The translations under genes were made by a program, and so were the position numbers. A stretch of DNA of 64,000 nt from Pirellulaceae bacterium (GTDB lineage Bacteria; Planctomycetota; Planctomycetia; Pirellulales; Pirellulaceae): NCBI GenBank assembly GCA_019636375.1, contig JAHBXS010000001.1, forward strand, positions 248,001-312,000. The letters are read 5' to 3'. Of the stretch, positions 27,780-36,741 are shown one piece after another (position 1 is the first letter of the stretch; each line of letters begins with the position of its first letter). A model generated the notes under the pieces. It was given only the letters and a program-made list of their open reading frames with translations. It was not told where the DNA came from and did no database searches.

Positions 27780-29387
27780 ATGAAACATTGCCTGTTAATT
27801 CGAGTCGCGACGGGTCCCGCCGGATGGGGACATCTGACCCGTTGTCTTGCGGTTGCACAAGCCTGGCGAGAACGAGGTGGTAAAGTCGTTTTTGCTTTGC
27901 GACGTTCCGAAGTCTGCTCGCGGATTCAAGGGAAACTCGCTGGTCCTGACTTCGAGATTTGTGAGCTGCCGACCGAGAATTTGCCCGCCGAGATTTTGTA
28001 TCTCAAAACACTGATCGAAGAACTTCAACCAGCTTGGGTCTTGCTCGATGGCTATGAGTTCGACGATGCCTACGAACAAGACCTGACATCGGGCGGAACA
28101 CCACTCGTTGTATTTGACGATGACCGCCATGCCGTACACCGATCGGCTCACGGGCTCATCAATGGCAATGCCTATGCCTCGCCAGACTTCTACGCTTTGT
28201 CAGATGACGGTTTGTCGACGTTAAGCCGAAAAAGTTCAACCGAGTCCCCAAGGAACCAGACGATAAGTCGAAATTTTCATCATTCGCGTTTAGGTGCCAA
28301 ATGGCATTTGCTTGGCCCGAAGTATCTACCCTTGAGATCAGATTTCTGGGACTCTCTTTCAAACCAACGGCAAAGTCTGGAGGACATGTGGGAGAGGATC
28401 GTGGTTCCATTAGGCGGAAAGCCATCTCCTGAACTGCTGAGTGGAGTTTTGACGGGCCTTTCCGTTGCGATTCCAAAACTAAGAAATCCGCCCCACAGGA
28501 TCGACATCATCGCTGGTGCCTTACCGGCGGACGAGCGATTTTTGGAAGACTTAAAAGGACTTCTGCCAGGAGTCGAATTGAACTTCCGAATTGACCCACC
28601 GAATTTAGTTGAGCTTTTTCGCAATGCCACGCTGGCAATCTCGGCAGGTGGTTCAACTCTGTATGAACTCGCTCGCTGCGGAGTGCCCACCATTGCATTT
28701 CCAGTTAGCGATAATCAGACGGTAGTGGTAGACGCTTTACATCGTCTGAAGGTTGTCGTTCCGACAAATAATCCTTGTCTCGACAATGGCGTTGGATTGG
28801 CTCAAGCTCTCGGGCAAGTCTTTGATATCGATAATGAGGCTTTACGACAATGGCGGGCTCGTGCGGAATGCCTCGTTGATGGTCAGGGTGCTCGACGGAT
28901 TGCCGAAATACTGAATCTACAGCCGATTAGTTTGCGTCGCGCGACTGAAAATGACGCTGATTTTTTGTTCGATCTTCGTAATGATGAGTTGGTTCGAGAA
29001 AATTCACTGCAGCAAGATTCTGTATCGTGGGAGCAGCACTTGCGTTGGCTGAAATCGAAACTCGGCGATTCTCGAACGACTCTATTTATTGTTGAGTCCA
29101 GACTTAAACAGCCAATTGGACAAGTCCGGTTTGATTTCGATAGTTCCGAAACCGCGATGATTAGCATCTCTTTAGCTCAATCGACTCGTGGTCTGGGATT
29201 GTCCGCTCCCATCTTGCAGATGGCAATGGGCACGTTGCATCGAGAAAAAACGGTATCCCGATTTCGAGCCCTAATTCGCCCGGAAAATAGTGCTTCGATC
29301 AAAACGTTTTTAGCTTGCGGATTTCGGCAAGAAATCGTCGAATCGGGGGACCAATGCCAGCCTATAGAATTTTGGTTTGAGCCTTAA
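27780..29387 (+). CDS. Fusion of PseG-like UDP-sugar hydrolase and PseH-like GNAT N-acetyltransferase
   Basis: A 535-residue two-domain enzyme. Residues 1 to about 375 are a GT-B fold PseG-type domain (GWGHLTRCLAVAQAW, AISAGGSTLYELARCGVP), which removes UDP from UDP-2,4-diacetamido-2,4,6-trideoxy-altrose. It is longer than free PseG (about 275 aa) because of a Ser-rich insert near residue 145-170. Residues about 380-535 are a GNAT acyltransferase (ISLRRATENDADFLFDLR), matching PseH, which acetylates the C4 amine before PseG acts. Fusing consecutive steps might channel the intermediate. No synthase (PseI) follows it. Confidence 0.88.
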   Translation: MKHCLLIRVATGPAGWGHLTRCLAVAQAWRERGGKVVFALRRSEVCSRIQGKLAGPDFEICELPTENLPAEILYLKTLIEELQPAWVLLDGYEFDDAYEQDLTSGGTPLVVFDDDRHAVHRSAHGLINGNAYASPDFYALSDDGLSTLSRKSSTESPRNQTISRNFHHSRLGAKWHLLGPKYLPLRSDFWDSLSNQRQSLEDMWERIVVPLGGKPSPELLSGVLTGLSVAIPKLRNPPHRIDIIAGALPADERFLEDLKGLLPGVELNFRIDPPNLVELFRNATLAISAGGSTLYELARCGVPTIAFPVSDNQTVVVDALHRLKVVVPTNNPCLDNGVGLAQALGQVFDIDNEALRQWRARAECLVDGQGARRIAEILNLQPISLRRATENDADFLFDLRNDELVRENSLQQDSVSWEQHLRWLKSKLGDSRTTLFIVESRLKQPIGQVRFDFDSSETAMISISLAQSTRGLGLSAPILQMAMGTLHREKTVSRFRALIRPENSASIKTFLACGFRQEIVESGDQCQPIEFWFEP

Positions 29388-29426
29388 AACGAATCGAACA
29401 GAATCTCGGCAGCAGGATACTGTTGA

Positions 29427-30041
29427 TCACCCTCGTCCGAACTCTTCGTCATAGTCTTCCATCGATGCCTTGATAACTTTGCAAGCTTGTTCGCGTCCAT
29501 AAACCGATTCGATAGTTACTTCGGGTTCTTCGCCCACCATCGATTTGTAAGTCGAAAAATAGTGCTTGATGCGAGCAACCATCGCCTCGGGGATTTGCTT
29601 TAATTCGTTGACCTTTGCCAAAATGTTGTCATTTGCCAAAACGGCAATGATTTTGTCGTCCGCCTCTCCGTTGTCGAGGAGTTGCAATCCTCCGACCACA
29701 TTGGCCCGCACAACGACTTCGGCGCGAGTGATCGGGCGTTCGCTGATAATACAAATATCCATCGGATCACCGTCGCCTCGATTCGACTTAGGTGACAATT
29801 CACTTACTCGGCGTCCACAATAGGTTTGCGGAATAAATCCGTACAGCGTCGGCGGTTGTGATGAGTATCGTTGGGGACGATCGACCCGTAAATAACCTGT
29901 GGTCTTGTCGATTTCATACTTCACAAAGTCAAACGGTGTGATCTCGATGTAGGCTTCGACGATTTTCGGAGCTTCTGGCCCAGGCCCCAATCCATGCCAC
30001 GGATGCGGACGCCATCTAAAAAATGGTTGCGAAAAACTCAT
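29427..30041 (-). CDS. ppa: Soluble inorganic pyrophosphatase
   Basis: A 204-residue cytoplasmic type I PPase hydrolysing pyrophosphate to phosphate and driving biosynthetic reactions forward. The start at ATG 30041 has a TAAGGAG site. The metal-binding signature GDGDPMDI (Asp residues), the YGFIPQTYC segment and the C-terminal helix with [10 protein letters not shown] are present. Length is near the larger eukaryote/planctomycete-type PPases. It is convergent with the pse cluster and is read in the same direction as the transporter upstream. Confidence 0.95.
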   Translation of the reverse strand: MSFSQPFFRWRPHPWHGLGPGPEAPKIVEAYIEITPFDFVKYEIDKTTGYLRVDRPQRYSSQPPTLYGFIPQTYCGRRVSELSPKSNRGDGDPMDICIISERPITRAEVVVRANVVGGLQLLDNGEADDKIIAVLANDNILAKVNELKQIPEAMVARIKHYFSTYKSMVGEEPEVTIESVYGREQACKVIKASMEDYDEEFGRG

Positions 30042-30163
30042 CAAAAAATCTCCTTACCGATCAGTTTAACACCCGAGCAGACACCCACAAACACGGCATG
30101 CATCTCCGAACAACTTCAATCCCAAGCATTCGAATTTGAGTCGCACTTGTCCAAAAGACTTGA

Positions 30164-32008
30164 CTATTGAATGCCATCCGGTAGGCCGACTGGCGGATAG
30201 GCATAGCCACCTTGAATTCCCAGCGGAAGCCCCGTTTGCCAATACAGTAGCAGAAACAGCGACCACAAAATGATAAAGGCGATCGAATACGGCAGCATCA
30301 TCGAAACGAGCGTGCCAATTCCGGCCTTGGTGTAATACCGCTGTGCAAAAACCACCACCAATGGGAAATAGGGCATCATCGGAGTGATGATGTTTGTCGT
30401 CGAATCGCCGACGCGATAGGCGGCTTGAGCAAATTCCGGGGAGACGTTCAGCATCATCAGCATTGGGACAAAAATCGGCCCCAGCATCGCCCACTTGGCA
30501 CTCGCCGAACCAACCAAAAGGTTAACCCCCGCCGTGAGACCGATTATCCCCAGAATGATCACCCAAATCGGTTGCCCTCGCAGAGCGTTGGCGCCTTTGA
30601 CCGCCAACAAAACCCCTAAGTCAGATTCCTTGAAGACATAAATAAACAACGCTGCGAAAAAGACAAGTACAAAATAATAGGCCATCGATTCCATCGCCTT
30701 ACTCATCCCTTTGACCACATCCCGATGCGATTTGAAGTTTCCAGAAACGTAACCATGAATAATGCCTGGAATCACGAACAAGAGGAAGATTAAGGGTACG
30801 ATGGAATTCACTAGCGGAGCACCTGGGATCGACTTGGGCACATAAATTGCGCTGATCGCCTCTTCTCCGCGGACATATTCGAGCAAAACCGGTCTATCAG
30901 GCGGCAGCCGTGTGATTGTTTTCTTGAAGCCTTCAAAATCCTCTACCGGTTTGCCACCGATTTTCGAAATGCGGTCATCGACTTGAAGACCTGCCGTTGC
31001 CGCTGCGCCTTTGGGAACGACTTCAGTGACGGCAACTCCGGCGTCCGTGGTTGCGAATTCGAAACCAAGCCGAGTAGTTTTGTTGCTCAGTGAGGTCAGC
31101 GATCCGAGTCCGTCACGCAATGATGAATTTTCCGGGTAGGCCCAAACCGCCAACAACAACAGACCGACCACCATCGAAGCGAGTCCGCAATACATTGCCG
31201 TGCGATCACGGGGAGAAAGAGCGTCAATCTTCGCAATCGCCTTCAAGTCCCCATCCACTGGAGTCGTTTTTAGTTTGGGCTCAATGATTTGATCCGTGAT
31301 AAACCATCCAACCGCGATGATTAAAAACGAAGAGACGGCGGTGAAATACCAATTGCACAGTGGATTGACTTCGTAATCGATGTTGATAATCCGAGCACTT
31401 TCCATCGTCATTCCGGCGAGCAAAGGGTCGATCCCCGACGGGACGAAGTTCGCGCTGAAACCTCCCGAAACTCCAGCAAATGCAGCGGCAATACCCGCCA
31501 ACGGATGTCTCCCCGCGCCGTAAAACATTAACCCGGCGAGCGGTATCACCAACACATAGCCTGCGTCGGCTGCGGTATGACTGATGACCGCGACCAGAAT
31601 CACCATCGGAGTCAGTAGTGCTTTAGGCGTCAGGTCCAACATCCCTTTCAGAACTGCATTGATAAACCCCGCATGTTCCGCGACACCAACTCCCAGCAAT
31701 GCAACCAGCACAACGCCGAGCGGAGCAAACGTTACGAATTGATTCACCATCTCAGTCAGCAGTTTGGCGAATTGGGGGAGATTCAACAAGTCCTTGATAA
31801 CGACTGGAGTCGCGTTGCCGGGGACCCGCGGATCGATTTCGGCAAACGACATTTGGGCTAGCCACCACGACAACAGCCAGACAATTCCAATCCCGATGGC
31901 AAACAAAATAGCGGGATCAGGAAGTTTATTCCCCATCCACTCGACTCCGTCCAACAATCGCAGAATGAACCCTCGTCGAGAGGCTTGTGTTCCGTTATCT
32001 TGTGACAT
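30164..32008 (-). CDS. AbgT-family transporter with an inserted PDZ domain
   Basis: A 614-residue membrane protein that begins at ATG 32008 (TTGGAGA ribosome site). The AbgT family exports p-aminobenzoyl-glutamate or sulfonamides. It keeps family features: ISHTAADAGYVLVIPLAG, VSGGFSANFVPSGIDPLLAG, and a late helix segment VGSASAKWAMLGPIFVPML with DSTTNIITPMMPYFPL. About 510-550 aa is usual; the excess comes from residues about 312-392, which form a PDZ domain (LGFEFAT, VTEVVPKGAAATAGLQVDDR, ISKIGGKPVEDFEGF). It is placed in the loop between the half that ends AVWAYPENSSLRDG and the half starting VNSIVPLIFLLF. Substrate unknown. Confidence 0.93.
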   Translation of the reverse strand: MSQDNGTQASRRGFILRLLDGVEWMGNKLPDPAILFAIGIGIVWLLSWWLAQMSFAEIDPRVPGNATPVVIKDLLNLPQFAKLLTEMVNQFVTFAPLGVVLVALLGVGVAEHAGFINAVLKGMLDLTPKALLTPMVILVAVISHTAADAGYVLVIPLAGLMFYGAGRHPLAGIAAAFAGVSGGFSANFVPSGIDPLLAGMTMESARIINIDYEVNPLCNWYFTAVSSFLIIAVGWFITDQIIEPKLKTTPVDGDLKAIAKIDALSPRDRTAMYCGLASMVVGLLLLAVWAYPENSSLRDGLGSLTSLSNKTTRLGFEFATTDAGVAVTEVVPKGAAATAGLQVDDRISKIGGKPVEDFEGFKKTITRLPPDRPVLLEYVRGEEAISAIYVPKSIPGAPLVNSIVPLIFLLFVIPGIIHGYVSGNFKSHRDVVKGMSKAMESMAYYFVLVFFAALFIYVFKESDLGVLLAVKGANALRGQPIWVIILGIIGLTAGVNLLVGSASAKWAMLGPIFVPMLMMLNVSPEFAQAAYRVGDSTTNIITPMMPYFPLVVVFAQRYYTKAGIGTLVSMMLPYSIAFIILWSLFLLLYWQTGLPLGIQGGYAYPPVGLPDGIQ

Positions 32009-33237
32009 CAAAAAATCTCCAAATGCAATTCATGTCGAAATGGGAAGAAGATTATACCTTGCTCGCCGTCGAAATGGGGTCAGGTACCGCTGCAGGAACG
32101 GCCCTCTGGGTGCTTGGCTCAACGAAACCTGCCCTCATTTCAACTCGCACAGATTATGAAACAATTTTCCACCTCTGAAATCAACCAAAAGGCCAATGGT
32201 CACCAGCGGCCAACCCCAAATTTAAATGCCGAACCACAACCGTGCTTTAAAACTGCTGATTGCCTCCTGCCCGACAAATCTCCCAGCCCCTGAGTTACCC
32301 CCGCAACTTCACCGCAAAGGCTCTTTGAATCGAGGAGCGCAATCAAAACGGGCTCCTTCATCCTACACGATCCGATTAAAACTTGAACCACACCGATCAG
32401 CGGCAATCGGAACCACGGAACCAAGAGCAATCCCACTCAAAACGTTTCTGCAACCCGCCTCGTCCATATCGTTATTTCCGTCCACGGATAAGGAATGCAC
32501 AATCCCCCTCACCCTTCCCGTGTCGCCGTTCACTCCTAAGGCGGTGATTTGATTGTTGATCGTTTTTGAAGTTGTCCGTTGGACTCAGAAACCCCTCGTT
32601 TAACCCTCAAGCAATCCGCGAAAGTGGCCATGTTCTTCGCCTATAGCTGAGGGTTTGTGGATTAAGTCACGGCGTATAAGTGAACGGTTATCAAAAACAA
32701 GAACGCGCGCTGGCTCGTAATCCGGACTGGATTTTGTTCTTCGAATGTTAGGGAACGATGGGCAAGTCGTGCACGCGAGTTTGGGTTGAAGGTCGAGCAA
32801 GGGAGAGTGCAGCCCGAACTTTCCAAAATTCGGCTGCCGATCGTAGTGCCGTCACTTGAAATCGAATAAGTGGTTAGGACTCGAAGCATCATTCGACCCT
32901 TAAACTACTAGAAATTTTTTCTGGAGCGGCTTGCAGTCGGAATGCTAGCCCAAATCGCGTTTTCAGATTTCTAATGGAAATTATTCCGAGTTGTAGTGGG
33001 AAGTTTGTTGATTTGTAGTGGAAAAAGCTTTTTTGAAAACCTGCGTTTTTGCGACTCAAAACATTCGAGTTGGGGAACTCTGGGGCGGCTCTCCCAGATT
33101 GCTTGAGTCCCCTAGTTTCACATGGTGGGGATTTGTTTTAGAATCGATGACGTCGGTTGACCGGTCAGCCTTCTTTGGTTGGATGCTGCGGTTGGCTGGA
33201 AGATGTTGGAATGTTCATTGAGATTAGGAGACCAAAA
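32009..33237. other. 1.2-kb intergenic region without clear genes
   Basis: No coding region is convincing: short ORFs on both strands have no domain or ribosome site. It holds GGGGTCAGGTACC (32076-32088), a motif like the left arm of REP elements of tyrosine-type transposases, plus CCGTTCACTCCTAAGG (32526) and AAGTGAACGGTTA (32678), fragments of a dispersed palindrome family. Near the right end lies the promoter of the Cys-rich gene. Most of it reads as decayed mobile or repeat DNA. Confidence 0.5.
33117..33144 (+). promoter_or_regulatory. Predicted sigma-70 promoter of Cys-rich gene
   Basis: TTCACA (33117-33122, 5 of 6) and TAGAAT (33139-33144, 5 of 6) with a 16-base spacer. The leader to the ATG is about 85 bases, and it carries the ribosome site ATTAGGAG before 33238. 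Confidence 0.5.
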
Positions 33238-33702
33238 ATGAACCGTCTGTTACTTCCTGTTTTGTTTTTTGCCGGAATGTGTTTGGCGTCAGTTTCTGAG
33301 GCTGGAATTTTTTGCGCGCACAAAAACCGCTGTGCGACTCCCTGCTGCACAACCCCTGTTTGCTGTCCAGCACCAGTTTGCTGCCCGGCTCCAGCACCGG
33401 TGACCCAAAGGGTGTACCAAACGTCCTATCGCTACGTTTGGGTCAATCGCTGCGTGACTCGCTATCGCAAAGTCACTTGCCGCGACGAGTGTGGTCGCTG
33501 CGTCGTCAAGTGTGTTCCCTATCGATGCGTCGAGCGTGTTTGCTGCCGCGTCCCGGTCACGACTTGCCGCGTTGTCACCGTATGCCCACCGCGACCAACT
33601 TGCTGCGTGGCAACTTGTTGTCCTGCTCCGCAAACGACTTGTTGCCCACCAGCACGAGAACGCTGCATCGATCGCCTCCGTGCTCGCTTGTGCTGCAACT
33701 AG
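33238..33702 (+). CDS. Secreted cysteine-rich protein, possible cell-wall component
   Basis: A 154-residue protein from ATG 33238 (GATTAGGAG ribosome site); longer in-frame starts are disfavoured because a fine signal peptide (MNRLLLPVLFFAGMCL to SEAG) starts here. The mature part has about 27 Cys in 130 residues, many in CC pairs flanked by Pro (VCCPAP occurs twice) and in C-x-x-C spacings (TCRDECGRC). Arg and Thr are common. Cys-rich secreted proteins are typical of planctomycete walls and surfaces, where disulphide cross-links matter. The role is an inference; I see no catalytic motif. Confidence 0.82.
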   Translation: MNRLLLPVLFFAGMCLASVSEAGIFCAHKNRCATPCCTTPVCCPAPVCCPAPAPVTQRVYQTSYRYVWVNRCVTRYRKVTCRDECGRCVVKCVPYRCVERVCCRVPVTTCRVVTVCPPRPTCCVATCCPAPQTTCCPPARERCIDRLRARLCCN

Positions 33703-33758
33703 ACTCAATGTCATCTCGAATCATTTGGATTCAGTTGATCTTTTGATGACAATATCGC

Positions 33759-33809
33759 AACCCGAAACGTAAGTGAGGGATACAAGCCCCCTCACGGACG
33801 CTTCGGGTT
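33759..33809. repeat. AACCCGAA..TTCGGGTT inverted repeat
   Basis: Arms of about 21 bases (AACCCGAAACGTAAGTGAGGG and the reverse complement of CCCTCACGGACGCTTCGGGTT) with three mismatches around a loop ATACAAGC. It stands 57 bases after the Cys-rich gene, where it could end transcription, and looks like a dispersed palindromic element. Confidence 0.75.
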
Positions 33810-34127
33810 AAGATGTTGTTTTTTTATGGAGGGGAGTCGACGCTTCGAGGGAGGGCAGCGTTTCGGGAATTGGGTGCTTGGGGAAAGAGTCGCTAAGGTT
33901 TAAGTTTAAGTTTAACGTGGACTCAAACGAGCGCCGGAGAATCTATGCTCGGATCAATCTGTGAACGGTTGCTCTTAAAGTCCTGGAATGGGATTCGGTT
34001 CGTACTACCGCTATGTTGGTTTGTAACCGTACTTGGGATTGTCGTCGGAACAAAACCAATCCCCCCTTTGGCAAAAATTAATCCTGGCGAATCGTCGCGG
34101 AATGCTCATTCGGAATGCCAGCCTTTT

Positions 34128-34176
34128 CACGGAGTGGGAAGCGACGTGGCCATTTACTTCATGAACGGTTACGGAA
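34128..34176. repeat. Decayed copy of the GTGAACGGCTACG palindrome
   Basis: GGAGTGGGAAGCGACGTGGC followed by CATTTACTTCATGAACGG aligns, with about nine changes in the first 30 bases, to the complete copy at 15716-15745 (GAGTGAACGGCTACGTGGCC, then GTTCACTCCG). Same orientation and spacing, so both derive from one repeat family. Confidence 0.6.
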
Positions 34177-34211
34177 ATTTTAAGTTGTAATAGGCCGTAA
34201 GCCAAAAATTT

Positions 34212-36524
34212 TTAGTCGACCGCGAGTGCATAAATTAGAACATTTGCGACGATTCGCTGGGCGTCTTCATTCGAGTAACCAGCGCATTGGTTTGCTGCCG
34301 CATGTTCAAGAGCACAGCTAAGGTCAAAGGGTGAGAAAATTAATCCCCATCTCCCCTCGACCTTGATGCCCAACATTTTGGGAGCCGTCTTTTCTTCGCG
34401 GGCACCGCCGGCTTTGTCGCGATCAGGGGTCCTTAAAGTCACTGTCCGTAACGGGTAACCGCCGAACTTGTCGCTCCAGATTTCATCGTCTTGTGCGATT
34501 GGCTCAAGTCGTTTGGGGAAGATCTTTTCAATCTCGCGGCGGACCGAATCCGCGAATTCGGGACTTGCACAAATGGCATCGATTAGAACGAGGTTCCCAC
34601 CTTCGACGTAATTCTTGAGGGCCTCTCGCTGTTGATCGTCGAGGGTCAACTGTCTTCGTCCGTGCATGAACAGGACGGGGTAGTTTGCCATTTGGTCAAA
34701 CGCGATTGGAATTTGTCTTTTGTCGAGAACGATGTCGAATCCGCTGCGGGTGCGGAACTCTCGTTGGGCCGCTCCCCAAGCAGCAGGAGCCTCGTCACTG
34801 CCACCGTTATGGATCAATTTTGGGAAGATTAACGACTGTTCGGCCAAGACGCTTTTTAGATTTTCGTTAACCTTTGGCGATTCGAGTTTTACCTTTAGTT
34901 CGCGATTCGTCGCGTAGGCGGCGATGTTAATGCCAGCTTGACGGCACCAAACGATCTCTTCTCGAATACTATTTGAAAATTGTCTCAAAAAGGCTGGCCG
35001 ATCCAGTTGCCAATAGCAACTTAAATTGGCCGGGCAGTAGACGATGCTGGTTCGGCAGCAATTTTGCAAACCCAAAAGCGGCCGACTGGAGTTCGGTTTG
35101 AGAAGTGAATCGGCTGTCCATATTGGATGTTCGGCCGCCAGCGGCTCGAGCGGTGAGTCGGGAAACAAGTCCTGCATCAAACTGCGGAACGATTGGTCAA
35201 AACCAGAGGCGTCTCCGCAGCCTTCGCCACCGCAGGCTTCTGCAAAAATAAAGCCACCGTTTTCAATGTAGCTTTTGAGGGCCTGTTTCTTTTCCTCTGA
35301 CAGCGAAAAGCCGCTTCGACCTGAGAAGAACAACACAGGGGCTTCTAACAGATCGTTCACCGTTGCATCTTGGCTGCGGATGGTTTGCCAGTTTAAAGGA
35401 AATCCCCAGGCCTTCTCCGTTTCACGACTAAGGTAATGGATGCCGTCCGAATGCAAATTCCACTCATCACTGTCGGTGTATTGGTATTTTCCGAACAGAA
35501 TTGGTCGGAGTCCTTTTGCCATAAACAGCAGCGCAAAAGCCGTCGATTCCAAATCGACGCCAGGATTCATTCCATGGCCGAATTCACTAAAAGCCCCTGT
35601 CTGGCGATTTTGTTGAGTGATCAAATGTGCAGCACCTTGACGATACCAGTCATGGTCTCCGAAGAAACGGAGTCCGGCCACACGCCCAGCACGCTCAAGT
35701 CCATACAAATAGTAATACTTGTTTGACGGAGTACTGATATTGGAAGTCACCGTAAATCGATTGGCAACCCAATTGATTGCACCTTCCAGTCGAGAATCCG
35801 GAGCCATTCTCCGACAACAATCGACTTTGCCATTTACAATAAAATCGCTGGCTTCCACCAAATTGTCTCTGACAATGATCAGAGAAGAAATGGCAGCAGT
35901 TGTCATGCTTCCCGTTCCAACACCATGTGAACTGTAGGCGTAAGCCCCGCCGCGCATGCGATTCAGATTCCAGTATTTGTCGGCACGCTCCCAAACATCC
36001 ACTGGGACAGTTACACCTATCTGAGCCGCTTCGTGAAGGGCCAGCAATGCAAATTGGGTGTTGGAGGGATCCGTCGCACCTGTGGGATAGGCCCAGCCCC
36101 CATTGGCAGATTGGTTGCCGGCCAACCAGTCTACATCTTCTCGGATGATCTGCCCGAAACGCTTTTGAAACGGATCCGCCAAACAAAAAGTCATCACACG
36201 GAGCGAAACCGAATAGGTCGTACGTTGCCTGTCGCTTGGGGTTCGTTCAAGGTACCGCAAAGCCTTCGCCAAGCGGGGATCATCTGGTGATTCACCTGCA
36301 TTTAACAACGCCAAAGTGCAAAGGGCAGTCACGCCACCCTGGTGAGACTCCCGCTCCCGCCAATGATCGTCGGACATTTGAGAAAAAATGAAATTTGCTG
36401 CCCGCTTGATGCACTGTCTCGCAGCTTCAGGATCAACATTCAAGACTCTGTCTTGAGCGTGGGTTGCGGGAACCGCAAATCCCGATATCAGCAACATCAG
36501 CATCAAACTTGCGAGTCTTTTCAT
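34212..36524 (-). CDS. Exported DUF4159-domain protein with terpenoid-cyclase-like repeats
   Basis: A 770-residue protein from ATG 36524 (MKRLASLMLMLLISG, signal peptide; GGAAAG upstream); two earlier in-frame starts are less likely. The first half has alpha-helical repeats of the squalene-cyclase/prenyltransferase type (GGWAYP, DPSNTQFALLAL). After that there are two DUF4159-like regions, about residues 345-500 and 515-770, with sequences such as PVLFFSGRSGFSLSEEKKQAL and PVLFMHGRRQLTLDDQQREAL, which look like duplicated domains. It is divergent from the moxR-DUF58-batA genes, a common planctomycete arrangement. Function unknown; likely an envelope protein. Confidence 0.88.
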   Translation of the reverse strand: MKRLASLMLMLLISGFAVPATHAQDRVLNVDPEAARQCIKRAANFIFSQMSDDHWRERESHQGGVTALCTLALLNAGESPDDPRLAKALRYLERTPSDRQRTTYSVSLRVMTFCLADPFQKRFGQIIREDVDWLAGNQSANGGWAYPTGATDPSNTQFALLALHEAAQIGVTVPVDVWERADKYWNLNRMRGGAYAYSSHGVGTGSMTTAAISSLIIVRDNLVEASDFIVNGKVDCCRRMAPDSRLEGAINWVANRFTVTSNISTPSNKYYYLYGLERAGRVAGLRFFGDHDWYRQGAAHLITQQNRQTGAFSEFGHGMNPGVDLESTAFALLFMAKGLRPILFGKYQYTDSDEWNLHSDGIHYLSRETEKAWGFPLNWQTIRSQDATVNDLLEAPVLFFSGRSGFSLSEEKKQALKSYIENGGFIFAEACGGEGCGDASGFDQSFRSLMQDLFPDSPLEPLAAEHPIWTADSLLKPNSSRPLLGLQNCCRTSIVYCPANLSCYWQLDRPAFLRQFSNSIREEIVWCRQAGINIAAYATNRELKVKLESPKVNENLKSVLAEQSLIFPKLIHNGGSDEAPAAWGAAQREFRTRSGFDIVLDKRQIPIAFDQMANYPVLFMHGRRQLTLDDQQREALKNYVEGGNLVLIDAICASPEFADSVRREIEKIFPKRLEPIAQDDEIWSDKFGGYPLRTVTLRTPDRDKAGGAREEKTAPKMLGIKVEGRWGLIFSPFDLSCALEHAAANQCAGYSNEDAQRIVANVLIYALAVD

Positions 36525-36648
36525 CACCACGCTTTCCGTCATGTTCGTAATTCGGATCAATCACTGTATTCTAGCGCCATTTCTGGGTTCCGACAATTCA
36601 AATCGGCTGGGGCAAACGCCAGGATTTCGCCAAACTCCCGATTTGTGA

Positions 36649-36654
36649 TAGAAT
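36649..36654 (+). promoter_or_regulatory. Candidate -10 box upstream of moxR
   Basis: TAGAAT at 36649-36654 with only a weak TTCGCC -35 at 17 bases. It faces the MoxR gene and lies in the divergent gap with the DUF4159 gene. Confidence 0.3.
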
Positions 36655-36741
36655 GAAGGCCAGAAGTTGGCAACTCCCGCAACCAGGAGAATGCTTGTTA
36701 CCTCGCTCCTTAAAGTGAATTCCGTTCGAGAAAGGATTTTT

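Larger units (their letters stand above)
33703..34211. other. Intergenic region with two palindromic repeats
   Basis: About 509 bases. It holds the AACCCGAA inverted repeat (33759-33809), a degenerate copy of the GTGAACGGCTACG element (34128-34176) and a GTTTAAGTTTAAGTTTAACG direct-repeat tract near 33899. A short plus-strand frame (33945-34190) runs into the repeat and is judged non-coding. Confidence 0.5.

Noticed and set aside
32200..32892. Several short frames on both strands in the 32-33 kb gap
   Set aside because: No start signal, domain or coding bias that I could recognise.
33945..34190. 81-residue plus-strand frame after the Cys-rich gene
   Set aside because: Its end lies in a dispersed palindrome and there is no clear ribosome site or domain, although the first 35 residues are hydrophobic.
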